From contig WFMF01000612.1 of the NCBI GenBank assembly GCA_011033025.1, positions 26,046-90,045 on the forward strand: a DNA stretch of 64,000 nt, given 5' to 3'. Below are positions 1 through 14,300 of this stretch, in pieces. Numbering within the stretch: the first letter of the stretch is position 1; each line of letters opens with the position of its first letter. The DNA comes from Beroe forskalii (Eukaryota; Ctenophora; Nuda; Beroida; Beroidae). A model generated the notes under the pieces. It saw only the letters and a list, made by a program, of their open reading frames with translations. It did not search any database and was not told the origin of the DNA. A program made the translations under genes and the position numbers.

Positions 1-2
1 AG

Positions 3-2502
3 GACAAAAGAACAGAGAAGAGAGCTCAGTACAACAAGGAGATAGAGAAGTTGAAGAGGAGGCGACTGGGCCTGCAGAAGAAGTGGATCAACGTCGTGGG
101 CATCAATAAACGACGTTAGTTATGCCCATGCCCGAAATCTATTAGGCCACAGGGGAGACATGCCCCCCTCCCCTCATTTTTGATTTACTCAAAATTCAAT
201 AAAAATCTAAAATTTGCCACTTTCCATGTCCACATCGGTTCTTCTTTTCGATTCACGGCCAGTAAATCTTGACAGTCAAAAATTCATGTGAAAGTGAAGT
301 CGATTCATTATTTCATTGCAGTAATGAAGCTGGATTTGACCCAATTTCAAGCTTATCGTCTAGACTTGAAGTGTTATGATTGTGTGAAACTCGGTCAGCT
401 CAGTTTAAAACTTATAATATAATTCTAATATCTCTTCCCTAAAATGATACATGCTGCATGACCATGATGAATGATCTGCATATCGTTTTTCTTATTCTTA
501 AATATATATTTTTCCAAAAACACCGCATCGAAAGATGTGTTAAAAACTTGAGTCGTTTTTTTCAATATCATCCATTCTAAAAAGTGTTCAGTGTTATTCA
601 CTGATCCAGATTGATCTTATTGTAAAATTTAAAAAATTATATTAAGATAATCTTTACAGGCATATCCACTCAACATTTACAATTACAATGAAACCAGTCA
701 ATTATCCATGTAGAAATGAAGCTGCCAATTGTGTTTAAGTATTTAAATCCTTATAGTTACTTAATTACCCACTTACTATAATAAAATACCTGATTTACCC
801 CTTGATTCTCATTAACTCATCAACCACTCTTGCCGACTAAATAAGTTAATAACTGGAAGTAAAGTATATTTTTCTTTGATGTAACTCAGCTGCAAAACCC
901 GTTAATCGCAAATAAATCACGAGTTTTCAACCCCATTAAAGTATTTACGTAGCAGTATTTCTATAAACTAACAGGGATCGAAATATAGCTGTCAGGAAAT
1001 CAGACATTTTAGAGGATGACATGAAAATTGGAAAATCTTTCAGGAACAACTGAGCAGCCAGAGATTGGACTTCCTAAAAATTCACCGATGATGCCACTTA
1101 TACCCCACTTGGACAAAAGGTCATTATACTTCCCTTCACCACTGTTCAAGGATACTTATAACCAATCATTTTCATGTCTTGGATTGAGGAAGCATTTTAT
1201 TTGAGAGCTCAGAAACTCAATCACGTGCTTACAAATGGGAAGTGAATCGCTTTATTACCCAAGTACTTGATATGGGGTCAAAATATAATTTCTATTTCCC
1301 CATTTCATTTCGCTTCAATTTATTTGCCATAGGGTCATCAAGCTGCAGAAGTCACCGGTCGTTCAGAAATCAGCTGCGTTCTTCATGGACATTCTACGTA
1401 AAATAGACGAGAAAGAGGAGGAGTCACTGACAGTTACTGACCTCGAGTCTTCACAATGCACAGGTTTTAGTACAGATCGAAGAATATGTCTCCTTAACAT
1501 GAACTAAGGAATTGAGAGTGCCTCAAAAATTAATTTTAAATCCGTATCGTAAACCAAGGCACCAAATATTTGGCACGGATTCATTCCATCCATTCAATTC
1601 GCCTTTTTCCACAAAAATTCTTCAATCTTTCCCTCTATAGGTCCCACTGCAAGTGCGGTGGAACTTATGAAGCAGCCGGTTGTTAACAAGGCAAGCAAGT
1701 CGCATTGGGCAACACTCAAAGCAAGGACTACATTCTCTTCCATCGAGGAATTCCAGGTATGGTACAACTTTAATAATTTAATACCTTCCAATTTGAGAGC
1801 AGTGCAGATTCACTGGCGCGGCATATTGACCGCCGAATTGCGTTTATAAACAATTCGAATGTGAATTATGAAAATTTATCTCGGTGAATTCGGAAGATTC
1901 AGAATCGCAATGAGCGTCTTGTGAGCAAAATTTAGAATTTTTTGGCGAGTCTCATGACGGCTAGTGTTTTTTCAGAAAGCCTTCAAGCTGCCCACCATGG
2001 CACCCCATGAGAAAATGGCCGATGACGCGGCGAGGAAGACAAAGAAACAACTGAACGATATCCTGAGGAAGAACATCCGAGTTAGTGAGAACCAGCAAGC
2101 CATGATGGCACAGCGGTCTCCCCTGGCTTCCCGACAGAATTCATTCCCCAGTCACAACCTTCAGTCGCTGGTGAGTGAACCTGAGCATTGACCGTTGGCT
2201 CCTTACTCCTAATTCATGGTTTCATGGCTTTTGGCTGAGCAATATCAGATCTTTTCCTCTAAAGCACAGTTTTCATGAATCACTATTCACTAATTACAAC
2301 GAATATGATAATTCGCCCTAAAGCCCTAACATTAGTTTCACTGTTTCAGTCGACTCCCAACCTACTTCCACAAAGAGAAGCAGTTACCGCACCCATACGG
2401 CGGTCATCAGCCTCTGACTCTGAACTTGGCTTCAAGATGAACATATTCCTGAGCGGGCTCTCGAATTCAGATAAAGCTAATATGCCACCGGTCGTTGGCT
2501 GA
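3..2502 (+). CDS. 3' part of an unrecognised multi-exon gene (six exons, 5' end outside window)
   Basis: I read exons 3-114, 1044-1119, 1333-1463, 1641-1756, 1976-2170 and 2350-2502. All junctions are GT-AG and all phases agree, giving about 260 C-terminal residues and a TGA stop. The first exon is highly basic and helical (EKLKRRRLGLQKKW), ending INKR. Later parts include a helical AAFFMDILRKIDEKEEES stretch, a Lys-rich segment (ARKTKKQLNDILRKN) and a Ser-rich tail with a basic phosphosite-like RRSSASDSE motif. There is no signal peptide, membrane segment or cysteine pattern in this part, so it is likely an intracellular, phosphorylated and partly disordered tail. I do not recognise the family. 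The first exon uses donor GTTAGT, whose unspliced reading gives an immediate TAG. The 929-bp first intron shows no other feature. Exon structure is well supported; identity is unknown. Confidence 0.7.
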
Positions 2503-5110
2503 GAGCAGTGTCTTAGAAAATATAAAAGATTTGATAATATGATAAGGAGAGGGTTCTAACTTCAAACTGACCCAGCTGGGGCTGGGATATTATAAGGTAA
2601 AGACTTGATACGAAAAATGTTGTTTACGATATATACCAACTTGTCGTCGTAAGAAATTTTATCAGAATGATTCTGATTCATGATCGATCGTAGAACGATA
2701 ATCCAATTATTTCATAGACTTCTAATTGAGTAGAAAATGGTTCAAACCAGTTAGCACTACTCTATAGAGGGTCCCTACAAGTTTTGGTCTCGTTCGGTTT
2801 TCATTGGAACATAGGTCCATTTTATTAAATTGGTGGTTTTAGGGCCCAGAATTCTAAAAAAGTATAAGAACCTAAAAAGTAGAACCTACAAGAGTATCTA
2901 ATAAGCTATCATGCGATAAAATGATTGTTAATGTTTATCTTTATCTTCACATTGAATATTTATGTTTAATCATCTCATGTTAATTATCTCATTGAAAATG
3001 AAGTAAACTCCTTTTACTTTGAACCTTATATTCATTCAAATCCAAATCTATCCATCTAAAAGCAATTAAATTGATCAGCAATATATGAACAGTTGAACCG
3101 ACATGAATTGATTCCATTGTTTCAAAGTCTCGTTAACCAGGATTGTCGGCACCGAGGTGCTCAAGCGAACAGTGGTGTCACCAAGTTATATAATGAGTGC
3201 TGCTGACACAGTGTGTCGCTGTATACCCAACCAACTCCCATGACACTGTCAACTCTCTCACTGCTTGACTGATTTGTTAGGCACGCACTAAGCATGGGAT
3301 TCAGTGACAGCAGGTGTTGCCTGAGCTATTACGGGTATTACATAAACATCTCCTGGGTTATTATGCTGATAATCACTGTAAATGTTATAGCGCTCCAAGC
3401 TGCCACGCATCGTGCGATAAATTTAAAGTTGAAACAATCGAAACTGCTGTACGCTCATGGATTAACCATATGAGCAGCGAAATTTTGAAATACTTGGTCC
3501 TGGAATTTCAGCGATTTTTGAACGATATTTCACCAATTTTGAAGAGACAAAATTGAAAATTTGTTCGTTATCATAATATTGATTGAAGCAGCGTGGATGA
3601 TAGGAACTTGTAAACGTGATCTATATTTATTCAAACTGAAATACAGCTATGAGGTAAACAATTATACAATTATCTGGCCAATTATCTCGAGCAGATTCAC
3701 CCAGCGGCTTGCGGGTTGTCTGCTACATACAGATATTTTATTAGCATTTTAAACTCGTTTTATATTCTGTAGACGTCTACAAAATTTTATGAATATTTTC
3801 ATCTTCCTGCATGCATATCCTACTCTATGAAATGCAAATTGTATGGTATACATCATGTACACTATGCATCTTATACACTATACATTGGCTGCATAATGTA
3901 TATTATTATACATGTTGAATGTTGATGGACTCCCTGGAGCTCGAATATAAAGAGCTGAATAGGCATGATAATAGACATGATAATAAGGGGCTTTAATAAG
4001 GACTCTTCATTAACCCTACCTCTACAACAACAATGCTCTGTGGTGAAACGATCGAATAAATTATACCATTTATGGAATAATTGGTTGTGTATAGTAGAAC
4101 TTGTACAATACTTGTTTGTGTGCTTTTCTTCTCCCATTCCTTCCTTTCTCTCTCCCTCTCCCTCGCTCACTCGAGCAATTTACTGCCGTAATGATATTCG
4201 TCCATTTTAATATATGTTCATTTACTTAACTCATCAGTTTTATACGTAGAGTATGAAAATGATTTCTATTTATACTCTTAGATGACCGATTTCCGTATTA
4301 TTTTCATACCTGGCCTCAGGCCTCGAGTTGTTTGAGGCCCACAGTTGAGTTTGTGATGCTCCCAGTATAATATCACCAATGCTCAATATCTTTGAGATGA
4401 TCTCAATTCTCAATATATTCACGACATCGCTGAAATGTATTACATCGCTTATTCAGATCTATATAATCGGAGTTTAGTTGTTTAACGATTAGTCTGGGAG
4501 CGATGTCAACCATATGATTACCCGTTGCTTGTAGTAGGTTGAAGTTTTGAAATTTGAAGTATGCAAGAATTACGTAAATTAACCTGAATTGTTGAGCGCA
4601 TTTAGTGTCTGCCAGTAATTGAAAATAAACTGTATTATCATAGAGTTCGTTAATTCCTTTCTTCGAAAGCTTTGAAGGAGCCTCACGGATTTCAGGCGAC
4701 CTAGGATCTAACGATTCAAACCCATAAGAGAATTACACCTCGTAAAGACAAAACCTAACACTAAACGATTTAAGCATGAATAATAGAAGTCGCAGAAATA
4801 TGATGGCTTAAAAAATCTTGAAAATCAAAACACAAATTACCGGGTAAGATTGATCGCATATTTGAAGAACTTATAATTGTCATTTTATGTGCTTTAACAA
4901 AGTAACTGGTAGGCCCAATGGGCCTGCCAATACATAGCTTTATAGATATACGAATATATACAGTCGAAATAGGTACTTTAGATACTTTCAGAATCATTCT
5001 TTCAAACAGTATACCATCATTTTATACAGCTTAGATCTATCTTTTGAAAGATAGATCTATCGAATACCTCGAATTAGCCCGAGAGTTGGGGTGCAACCCT
5101 GGAAAACAAC
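2503..5110. other. Intergenic stretch without a recognised gene
   Basis: AT-rich sequence with only short, composition-driven open frames. I see no splice-consistent exon series, RNA gene or long repeat here. It ends where the 17-bp tandem array begins. Confidence 0.5.
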
Positions 5111-5626
5111 GGCACCTTATTAACAACGGCACCTTGTTAACAACGGTGCCTTATTTACAACGGTACCTTGTTAACAACGGTACCTTATTAAAAACGGTAC
5201 CTTATTAACAACGGTACCTTATTTACAACGGTACCTTGTTAACAACGGTACCTTATTTACAACGGTACCTTGTTAACAACGGTACCTTATTAACAACGGT
5301 ACCTTATTAACAACGGTACCTTATTTACAACGGTACCTTTTTAACAACGGTACCTTATCAAGGACGGTACCTTATTAACAACGGAACCTTATTAACAACG
5401 GTACCTTATTAACAACGGTACCTTATTAACAACGGTACCTTATTAACAACGGTACCTTATTAACAACAGTACCTTATTAACAACGGTACCTTATTAACAA
5501 CGGTACCTTATTAACAACGGTACCTTATTAACAACGGTACCTTATTAACAACGGTACCTTATTAACAACGGTACCTTATTAACAACGGTACCTTATTAAC
5601 AACGGTACCTTATTAACAACGGTACC
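5111..5626. repeat. 17-bp KpnI-site minisatellite, copy 1
   Basis: About 31 units of a 17-bp repeat with consensus GGTACCTTATTAACAAC. The first GGCACC starts at 5111 and the last GGTACC at 5621, exactly 30 periods apart, so length has been kept without indels. Early units vary (GGCACC, TTGTTAAC, TTTAC); later ones are nearly uniform, suggesting homogenisation at the 3' side. Most units carry a KpnI palindrome (GGTACC). The same array, followed by the same tail, occurs near 47.7-48.3 kb. Confidence 0.95.
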
Positions 5627-5940
5627 ATATAACTTTATTAACGACATATTAAGCAACACAATTGAAAACCAACGAGCAGAACTAATGACGAGATGGCGCA
5701 GTGCATGCCTTTATATATGCCATTGACACCACTTATGACCCAATCAAGCATGACGAATAGTGTTACGTGCACATACCAACTCTATGACGTTGACACCACT
5801 CTGCATCATATCAGCATATCGAGCGTGACGAATAGCTACGTATGCGCATTCCACATACCAACCATATGACGTTGACACCACTTTGGTCTCAATCAAGCTT
5901 GACCAATAATGTTACGTACACATACCATCTTTATCTCTCT
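5627..5940 (+). repeat. Conserved tail of the 17-bp-array element, copy 1
   Basis: This segment follows the 17-bp array and matches 48019-48290 closely, starting with CTTTATTAACGACATATTAA. It is itself built of degenerate units of about 65-75 bp, each with a GACGTTGACACCACT-like motif and a GCATGACGAATA-like motif. Because array and tail are found together twice in the same order, they look like one dispersed element. I see no coding capacity and no clear terminal inverted repeats. Confidence 0.8.
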
Positions 5941-8190
5941 ATGACGTTGACACTTGTCAACCTAGTGACTTAGTGAGCCCAGCTTGAGGGCTCACTAGAA
6001 TATATCTCTAGAATATATCTCTAAAATAGATTTGAACTTAGTAATCTTTTGGGTAAGGGCTGCTGATCTTAAATCATGACTCAACGATCGTAACAAATGT
6101 TACTGTGGAAATACCAACGTTTCTGAGGGAATTTTCAGAATTAGAGAGAATTACAAGTGAGGCAAGGACTCCTCCAGGTGAGGGTAAGACTACTAAGTAC
6201 TAGACTATAGGCTCTGCCTCACCGCTGGCTACGTGGGTCGAACAACAAATTACGAAACAGAAAACAAGATGTAACCTAATGTACACACTACACAGTATAA
6301 CACACTCGCCATGGTACAATGTACATAGCAGTGTGATACGCAACGCACAGGAACAGCCAATCAAATGCCAGATACCTCTTGACCGCTAACCAATCAGAGC
6401 GCAGTATTTGCGCGCGCGTTTCAGTTGGGGCCACTGGCCAGTATTTCGTGTATACCTATAGTGTATCAATGTTCACATTCTGTTACTGCGATTGTGTGTA
6501 GTTGCTCGTGTGTTGCAACATTTTGTGTACTCGTGTATTGCAACATTCACCTCTACGTTAACTTTGTGCTAGGGATGTCAGTTTACAATTTGCACATTTT
6601 TTTCACATTTCTGTCTTCTCTTGAGTCCTATCTTTCTACTTTTTCTTATACTTTTTTGTGTTCACGTGTTTGGTGTTTCAAATTTCAGTTTTGAAGCTTA
6701 TGTAATGTGTATGACATACTTCAAAATTTGAAAAGTGCTGAAAATTGCATCAGCCAAAATCACATGTGATGTAAATTTTTAAATCATTTTGCCCTATTTC
6801 TCGTTTGAGTTTGAATCCTCTGTTTTTATCATTAACGTCTCACTGTGCACTCATCATAATAATTTTACTTAAATAATTTTGCAGCCCTACTAAGCAGTAT
6901 AGTAAGCATGCAGCAATGCCAATATGTAGCTACTATAATATAGGTGGTTTGTATCCTAAAACGTCTATGAATTCTGACGCAAATGCTGCAAGCTGTTATG
7001 AGTTGATGAAGCAACACCTCCTCACCTCTGTACTGAAGCAACACCTCCTCCTCCTCTATACTGTAATAAACTTGTTTACTGGTTTGTGTAGTTCCTACAA
7101 TTCCTGTGAGTATCGGCTTGTCACTTCAGTACTATTCTTTTAACAGCCCTTGCGTCTGATAAACTGACTGTATGAGGGTGTTTTCTTCTTGTTTTGTGCA
7201 GCAACAACAGCTATAGTTTTATTCTGACGCCCTGACGGTACATTATTTTGATGTAGAATCATTAAGTTTGACAGTCAAATTCTTGTTCATGATTCAAATT
7301 AAAAATCGAAGAAATCCTAGCTTTTGAATCTTAGAATTGCCAGTTGGTACTTGCTTCTGTAGAATGTAGATTTGTCAGCAGGCACTTGCAAATGCATATT
7401 GTGCTCTTATATCTTTGATTAAAACTTTCTCAGCGAAATCTGATCAGAGTTTGATGTTGACTTAAATCGGAATCATCCAAGGTCCAAAGGAATACCACCG
7501 TTGAATTTGAACATTGCAGAACACGATTTCTGTTACAGAAATGCATCGCGTTTAATTTCGCTACGTTAACTTTTCTTATTCCGTACAAGAATAATAGAAC
7601 TGTTCCGTGAACACTTGAATGCCGCAACTTTTCCCGACATATTGACATTATATTTATGCAATACTTTTGATTAAAGAATTATCGGGATTATCCCACTATC
7701 CTAGATCAAGTTTTAAAAATATTGCATGTTCGCATTAATTAAAAGTTTCTTATTTTCACTCACGAACATTGCCTTATAGCTTTATAATGTCTGCTTGCAA
7801 TCTGACCGATGTTTCTGCAGTCTATTTCATGAAATACCAAAGGCGTGTCTTCAGAGTTCGAATGAAACTTTTAGATCCGTTACTTTGATGCATTGAAGAT
7901 CTCATACGACCAAGTTCGCACAGGTTTAGCAATACTGTATATGCGCAGTTTTTGGGAACAGTTACTCAATAGTCAATAAGCCTCGATATAGGGGATATCC
8001 GCTTTGTCCGGAAATTAAAAAAGTAAAAGCAGACACATACCTATATCACATGCAAAACGGATATGAAAATTTTGTCCGCTTTGTCCGACTTGTTATAATC
8101 ATCTTATCATTGCTTCATTCCTTATCTTTGGCTCAGCAGTCGGTAAGTAGCTGTGTTATGAAACCTTTAGGCTACCATACTCTCAATCTG
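5941..8190. other. Intergenic stretch; one CCAAT/GC-rich patch
   Basis: No coding exon recognised. Around 6358-6420 there are two CCAAT motifs followed by a GCGCGCGCG run, resembling a promoter-like patch, but similar CCAAT-plus-GCGC segments recur near 17040 and 29620. It is therefore as likely to be repeat-derived as a working promoter. A small duplication of GAAGCAACACCTCCTC lies near 7010-7045. Confidence 0.4.
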
Positions 8191-8197
8191 ATAACAT

Positions 8198-8330
8198 CTG
8201 CCCACTTCCAACCCTGATTGCCCACTTCTCACACTGAGTGCCCACTTCCCACACTGAGTGCCCACTTCCCACACTGATTGGCACAGTGCCCTACTGCACT
8301 GATTGCCCACTTCCCACTGCACTGATTTCC
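8198..8330. repeat. Short degenerate tandem repeat, about 20-bp unit
   Basis: Five to six imperfect units of a roughly 20-bp motif such as TGCCCACTTCCCACACTGAT. Some units are interrupted by a variant ending CTGCACTGAT. There is no sign of coding use. Confidence 0.75.
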
Positions 8331-11300
8331 CGCATAACTTCCCTGAACCACGAAGCAATCTCATTTATATCCACGCTCTGTCGCATATACCTACAATCAA
8401 CCACCACGCTGTATCATTATAACTGGTAAGTAGCCAGACAAAACGCCAAGGAATATACTTATGAAGTCATCAGTTAACTCCCCGAAGCCTTGATTATGAC
8501 CTCAGCCCTGAACGCCAAGTTATATCATCAGTGCTTCTGACTGGGGGAAGGAAGGTCAAGCAATATATCGTATAGTTCAGTGGTGGTAGTTCTGTTGAGA
8601 ATCTGTAGCAATATCTTTCTTTGATGAAGGTGGAGTTGAAATTACCTACTTTATATTTCTACATCTACTTAATATCCTAATATCGGGTAATGTCAGTTGG
8701 AGTGTGAGCTGATTTGCTGCATGTACCTACACGTCAAATATTTATCCACCTCAAACTTATAATTTGTGAATGTTCGGATATAATTTGTTTGACGTTAGGA
8801 ATGATTAAGAATTTTAAAATCTAGATGTGTGCACGAAGTGAGTCCTGTCTGAACTAGTGGACTGTCTCAAATTTTCATCCATCGTTGACAAATTGTAATT
8901 TATGGTTGGTAATAGTTTTCGTATCTACCTACTTACCTATCTCGAATATTGATATAACTGCAATGGCTAAAAACGAGTTGCATTTGCTGAAAATTTCCTC
9001 AATATAGTCCTCTAACAGTCATGTACTTTCACAAAATACATTAGAATAACAATGCTCTTATACACTATACAATGGCAGTGGTCACATTGCAGTCTGCACA
9101 TGCCTAAAGCTTGCTTGTAGAAGCTGTTTTTTATAACTTGCTATATATTTCGTTGCTTCGATGAATGTGAAAATTCAAATCATTCCAAATGATGATATTT
9201 TCCCATAAAGATAAAGACCTAGATCAAAGATGTTTGTTGAAAATAAAATTGTTTTATATTCAAACTGAAACGTTTTTCTTTCCATTTTCGTCTCATCAAA
9301 ATAAAGATATATTATAATACTCTTCTATAAATAGCATATATGCAGACCTCCGTTTTAGAATATGAAGAATCAAACCGACTCAAAATTAGTCAATTAAGCT
9401 GTTACACGGCTCTTCATTCAGACTTTCAGGGTCATGAGTTGCAGCGATTACCTTCCTTCAGCAGCATATTCAGAGTTCAAATCTCGGAAACAAAAGTTCA
9501 AATTCAAAACGATTATTAGAAAGTTAGAGAATTGGCAATAGGCCGTAATTATCTAATTGGTGTGACGTTAGATTTGAGGAAAACAGAAATTCTTAGTGCC
9601 CTCAGCCATTTTTGTTCGCCAAACGACGCTTATCAGCTCGAATCCATATTACTTCATACCATGGAAAAGTAGCTAATTAAGGAATTAATGAGTAATTATA
9701 AAAATTACCTACAGAGAGAGTTTCTTCTAAGAGCTTTAGCGGGAGGACGGAAGAGAATATTATGTTTGCCGTATGGACTATGGGGGCGTTTGCGAGATAG
9801 TTCATAAAATAACTAACTAAAGTTATTTTCTTGCGTCAAAAACGCATTCGGCATTATAGTTTAGCTTATTTCATTATCATTTGTCCTAGCTTCTATTTAA
9901 GGATACTACCACTACTGGGGCACTGGGCACTATCCACTTTATTCAACCTGATCCAGCCTGACTGCCGTATACATATCAAGTTTCAATATTATGGACATGC
10001 CACATTTAATGTTATTACGATGTTCTAACTTGATCATATTACGCTCCATTTTGCTTCCTTCTACTACTGCCATGTTGTGTTGTGTGACCGTGTGATTGTT
10101 TTGTTGCTCTCTGTGTGTCCGTGTGTGTGCTGTTCTCTGTAGCACCTTGTTCGGGGTAGAAATAGATATACTGGGGATGGGGATTTCTGATGCAATCTTT
10201 AATTGCAGTCTTTAATTAAACCTCGACCTCTATACAGTATTTAAATCATTGCAATCGCCAATCTTTAATAATTAATGTAGTTACCATGAAGGGATTTAAA
10301 TTACACTGATTTGTGCATAAACTCAGATCACCTCAAAAACCAAATTCACAAGAAATCAAACACAACGAACAAATAACGGTCCCATTCTGGCCATTTTGAA
10401 ATCTTGAACTATCTAGATGGGAATCAAAAATCAAAGCTTGATTACTAGGGAGGTAGTTTTTGCTCAAAAATTACAATCGCAATCCCGCTTGAAATTGGGC
10501 ACTGCAGAGTGCGTTGCCAATGTTTTTCCTCGGCATCTGTCTAGCTCATTCCATCATCCATGCTCTGTACACTTGAAAACACGATTAAGTTTGTGAGGGA
10601 GGGATTTGGCTATAGTATTAATTAATTTTTGATTGGCTTGATAAGTCTATATAATCTACATTTTAGTGCAGCAAAATGCATTCCTTCCACCGTTTTCTAA
10701 GCGGCCTGTCGATCAAACCACAGGCTTTCCATCTTTTCAGCTCTTGCAATTAAGATCTGCCATATCATTATGTTCCGTATGCGGTATGTTTTACCAATTA
10801 GAGTATTCCGAGGCCATTCCATTCACCATTTATTCGAGTAAAACACTCGGCAGTTCAGTACTACGCACGATTCCTTGCAAAATATTTACATCTCTCAATT
10901 TTCTTGCAACTATTTGCTTTAATAGGAAAAAACAAGACCATTCACTTTTCCTTTTTTCGATCGTGGTTCTTGCAGCGTATTTTCGTTTTATTTTTGCCCA
11001 ATTTCCGCTGCATCGATCATCCATTTCTTGACGCAATGACTCTGATTGGTGTCCGGTGATAGTTATTTGCCCAATTATATCCGCTGCATTTCGCGGCAAT
11101 CAGCTGGTCATAACGACTGATTCAGTATAGAGTATTTGAGTAACCCACTGACCCTATGTGCCATATAATCTTGATCCAATCAAATCAAAATATTATTTTG
11201 ATGATGAGCATGTGTTATACAGTCACTACAATCAGGGCTGTTATTCGCATCACACTTATAGGGACTTAGCGAGCGTAGCATGCATATGAGTGTATGGAGA

Positions 11301-14300
11301 GAAAGTCTTGTGTTGACCCCGAGCAGACCCTGCGGCCCGCCCTGGCATTTTTAGTATCTCTAACTGTTTTTGAGCAATATAGCGATAAATCGGTAAAGAA
11401 AATCTTAAACTTTTTGCTTTTTAGAGATGATGAGATGACGGCCGTAAAATCTTACCAGAGCACAATTCTTGTGGTGGAAATCTTGCGCGGTGCGCGCAGT
11501 ATCAGCCCCCTAGCCTCTGTCAGGCTAAATCTTTAATTCACCAGCAGGATACACTGTGTGCGGCTCATTGGTTCCAGGTCATCAACTTACTACATTGTGC
11601 TATGATAATGACGACATCTTAGCTGCCTACATCTTGTATGGATATATCGATACCCTGAGCTGGCCCAGTGTTATCCTAAGTCGTTAGTTATAGGTGCCTA
11701 TATATATAATTTCCCATACTATACAGTTTATGTGAAATTGCATCAAGTTCATATCAAATGGCGTTGTTTTATGTTGCCATAATGCCATGTAGATATTGTT
11801 ATGTCGAATTTCCATGGATAGACTACCAAGGTAACCCAAGGCCAGTTAATTGCACACATTTGCAGATTGCTGCATCCCATACTGATTCCCAAACAGAATA
11901 CAGATTGTGTGCAGCGCATCAAATGGGCTGTTCATCTTACTTCACCACTGAAGACCATAATAATGAAGCCATTCTTAACCGCCTATTTCTCTTGCGTGGC
12001 GTTTAACTTCCACATCAACTTCCATTTAAATCCTTATGCTAGTGATATATCATGCCCCTCTCAAAAACTTAAGGCAGTTGCCCAGATGCAGATGACTTCA
12101 TTGTTATGGTCTAAAAAGGTCCATTGGGTCCAATTGATGGCGTCAGAACTGGTCTCATATTATTGTTGTCCTTCGTGATATAATATCGCAGTTTAATATA
12201 GCTACAGCTGTTGCTGTGGGTCCGTGTGTTATTATATATAGGTTAGCAAGTCAATAGTCCTTTTTACACGGGGTCTCATTGCTGCTGTAATTATTGTGGT
12301 ACCATCAATATCATCCGTGTTTATCAGGACCTGTTCAGTTTCTTGTGATGATCTTAATTTATCGCGATTGAGTTTATTTTCCAGGACGTACGGAATTTGA
12401 TCAAATGTCTTGAGATCACAGGTCCTCATTTTTTAAACTTTTCCTTCATAGAAGACGCAAAGCGTTTTCGATGGTTATCTTAGTCGTCTTCCATACTTTT
12501 TGGCCCTTCTTCAACCGGTAAAACGGCTGAAATTATTTTGACTTTGGTTTTCAAGTTCGACCAGGAATGTTAACATCAAAATAAATGATAATGATTTGAC
12601 GAGTGGTAATTTTAATTTTTTACAAAGCGGCATGAGGGCGAATCTGGTTTAAGATTTAAATCTCTTTATCATTGAATCGTAGGAATTCTTAGAATTCTCC
12701 AGAATGATCTGTGTTACTTAAATCATAGGCTTATCAGCTGTTGGTGACCAGTTTAACATGTAAGCATGGCATCATGTTACTCATGTCTTCTCCAGGTGCT
12801 TCATGCTGCGTTTGTAGTTCTCAATTGGCAGAGAATTTTGCCAAGTGCACGCACCCCGTTCTGAGATTTTAAACGCTGTTGAGATTACGTTTCTATCTTG
12901 AACCGCATGGTTCTCGAGAACATTCAGCTATTCAGCAGCAAAAATTATCGTATAAAATCTACCCCGATTTATGGTAGATTTAATAGCTTAATAGATTTTA
13001 TACTTCGTGCAGCGGTTGTGTATATCCTTGCCCGGCCAATTGGAGGAGAATAATAATAAAATGATCTCCTGATTATTTTATTTTCCAGGAATTGCTTTGA
13101 CGAGGCCTCTATACCTATTATTTTATATGACGGCATGCGATAGAGTAGTGTAGTAGTAGTATAAATAATATTTTATGATAATTGCCCTCACCCAAGAATC
13201 ACCTCAATATAATGTGAAGATGTGAGGCCATGCTTTGCTTTGTTTAAAATAATTTATTCGGTGTGCTGCATGACGTTACTCAGAGGGCATTGGACCCCTG
13301 TATATCGGGATATTGAGGACATAAATTTTTCCCATTTTTGGAATTATAATCAGAATTATTGAAAGTCGAACTTCATATTATGATTACTTCAGTAGTCAAA
13401 AAGACATTCCTCCATATAACAATGAACCTCTGACCAGGCTCCAGGGTACAATGCTTTGTGATATTCATGTACATTGTACCTTGTATTAAAACAATGATCT
13501 AGGACACACGGAACTTCGATGCTATTAATTGTTTTCCATGTACGATGGTTATGTTTGTTATTTGTTTGCTTACATGTATTGCAGTCTATCATCCACATAG
13601 GACCGGCAGATCTGTGTTCCAAAACAATTCCTATATCCACGGCCGTGTCTGAATGCAGTATGCTCCGTAATTTGGGCACGGTTTAAGTGCGACCGTGGGT
13701 AGACTATATAATAAGTTATTAGAAGATATTGGGGTCCATTCCAAAAGTAAAAGTCCATTCCGAAAGTAAAAAGTTAATTGCAAAATTGCACTAAAACTTT
13801 GACAAAATTCCGTTCCAAAAGTACATCCTGGTTCTGATTCCTGTACTCTTATCATGCGACAGTTATACCCACTAATCTACATTCTACATCCACTCCGGTC
13901 AAGCCTTTAGCCTTTCTCACATCCCATTCCAAATAACTCATAATTATCAAGCGGTACCTTTTGTCCAGTATTCTTACGTCCTAAGTCGTCGTTAATATAG
14001 AACTGTACACATTTCATGCTGTCTGTGTTTGACCTTTCCTGTAAGGCAATACACTTCCATATTTTTTACGTCCTACGTCTTGTAAATATCATCTAATTTA
14101 GTTTATATTTGCTTATGGCGTTTCTTCTGGGATATATGATAATATTCTTCATTCCGTTATCAGTTTAAATGTGTAATTATAATGGTGAAGTCTAACCAAG
14201 AACTGTATAAAGCAGACATCTAAAAAGGTTGGTGAAGGGAGGGGTATGTATGATTCGTGCCCTATCAGATATCAGTAGTTTTTCTAGCTCTAACTCTCTG

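Noticed and set aside
198-203. AATAAA as the normal polyadenylation signal of the first gene
   Set aside because: The exon before it splices in phase to 1044 and the gene continues to 2502; the signal is at most an alternative intronic site.
3314-3752. Two successive open frames of 80 and 63 codons
   Set aside because: No homology that I recognise, no coding-like composition, and no compatible splice sites.
5111-5626. CRISPR-like array
   Set aside because: Units are contiguous 17-bp repeats without unique spacers, in an animal genome; it is a minisatellite.
10666-11031. 121-codon open frame as a gene
   Set aside because: Composition is random-looking, there is an overlapping antisense frame, and no splice sites or domain support it.
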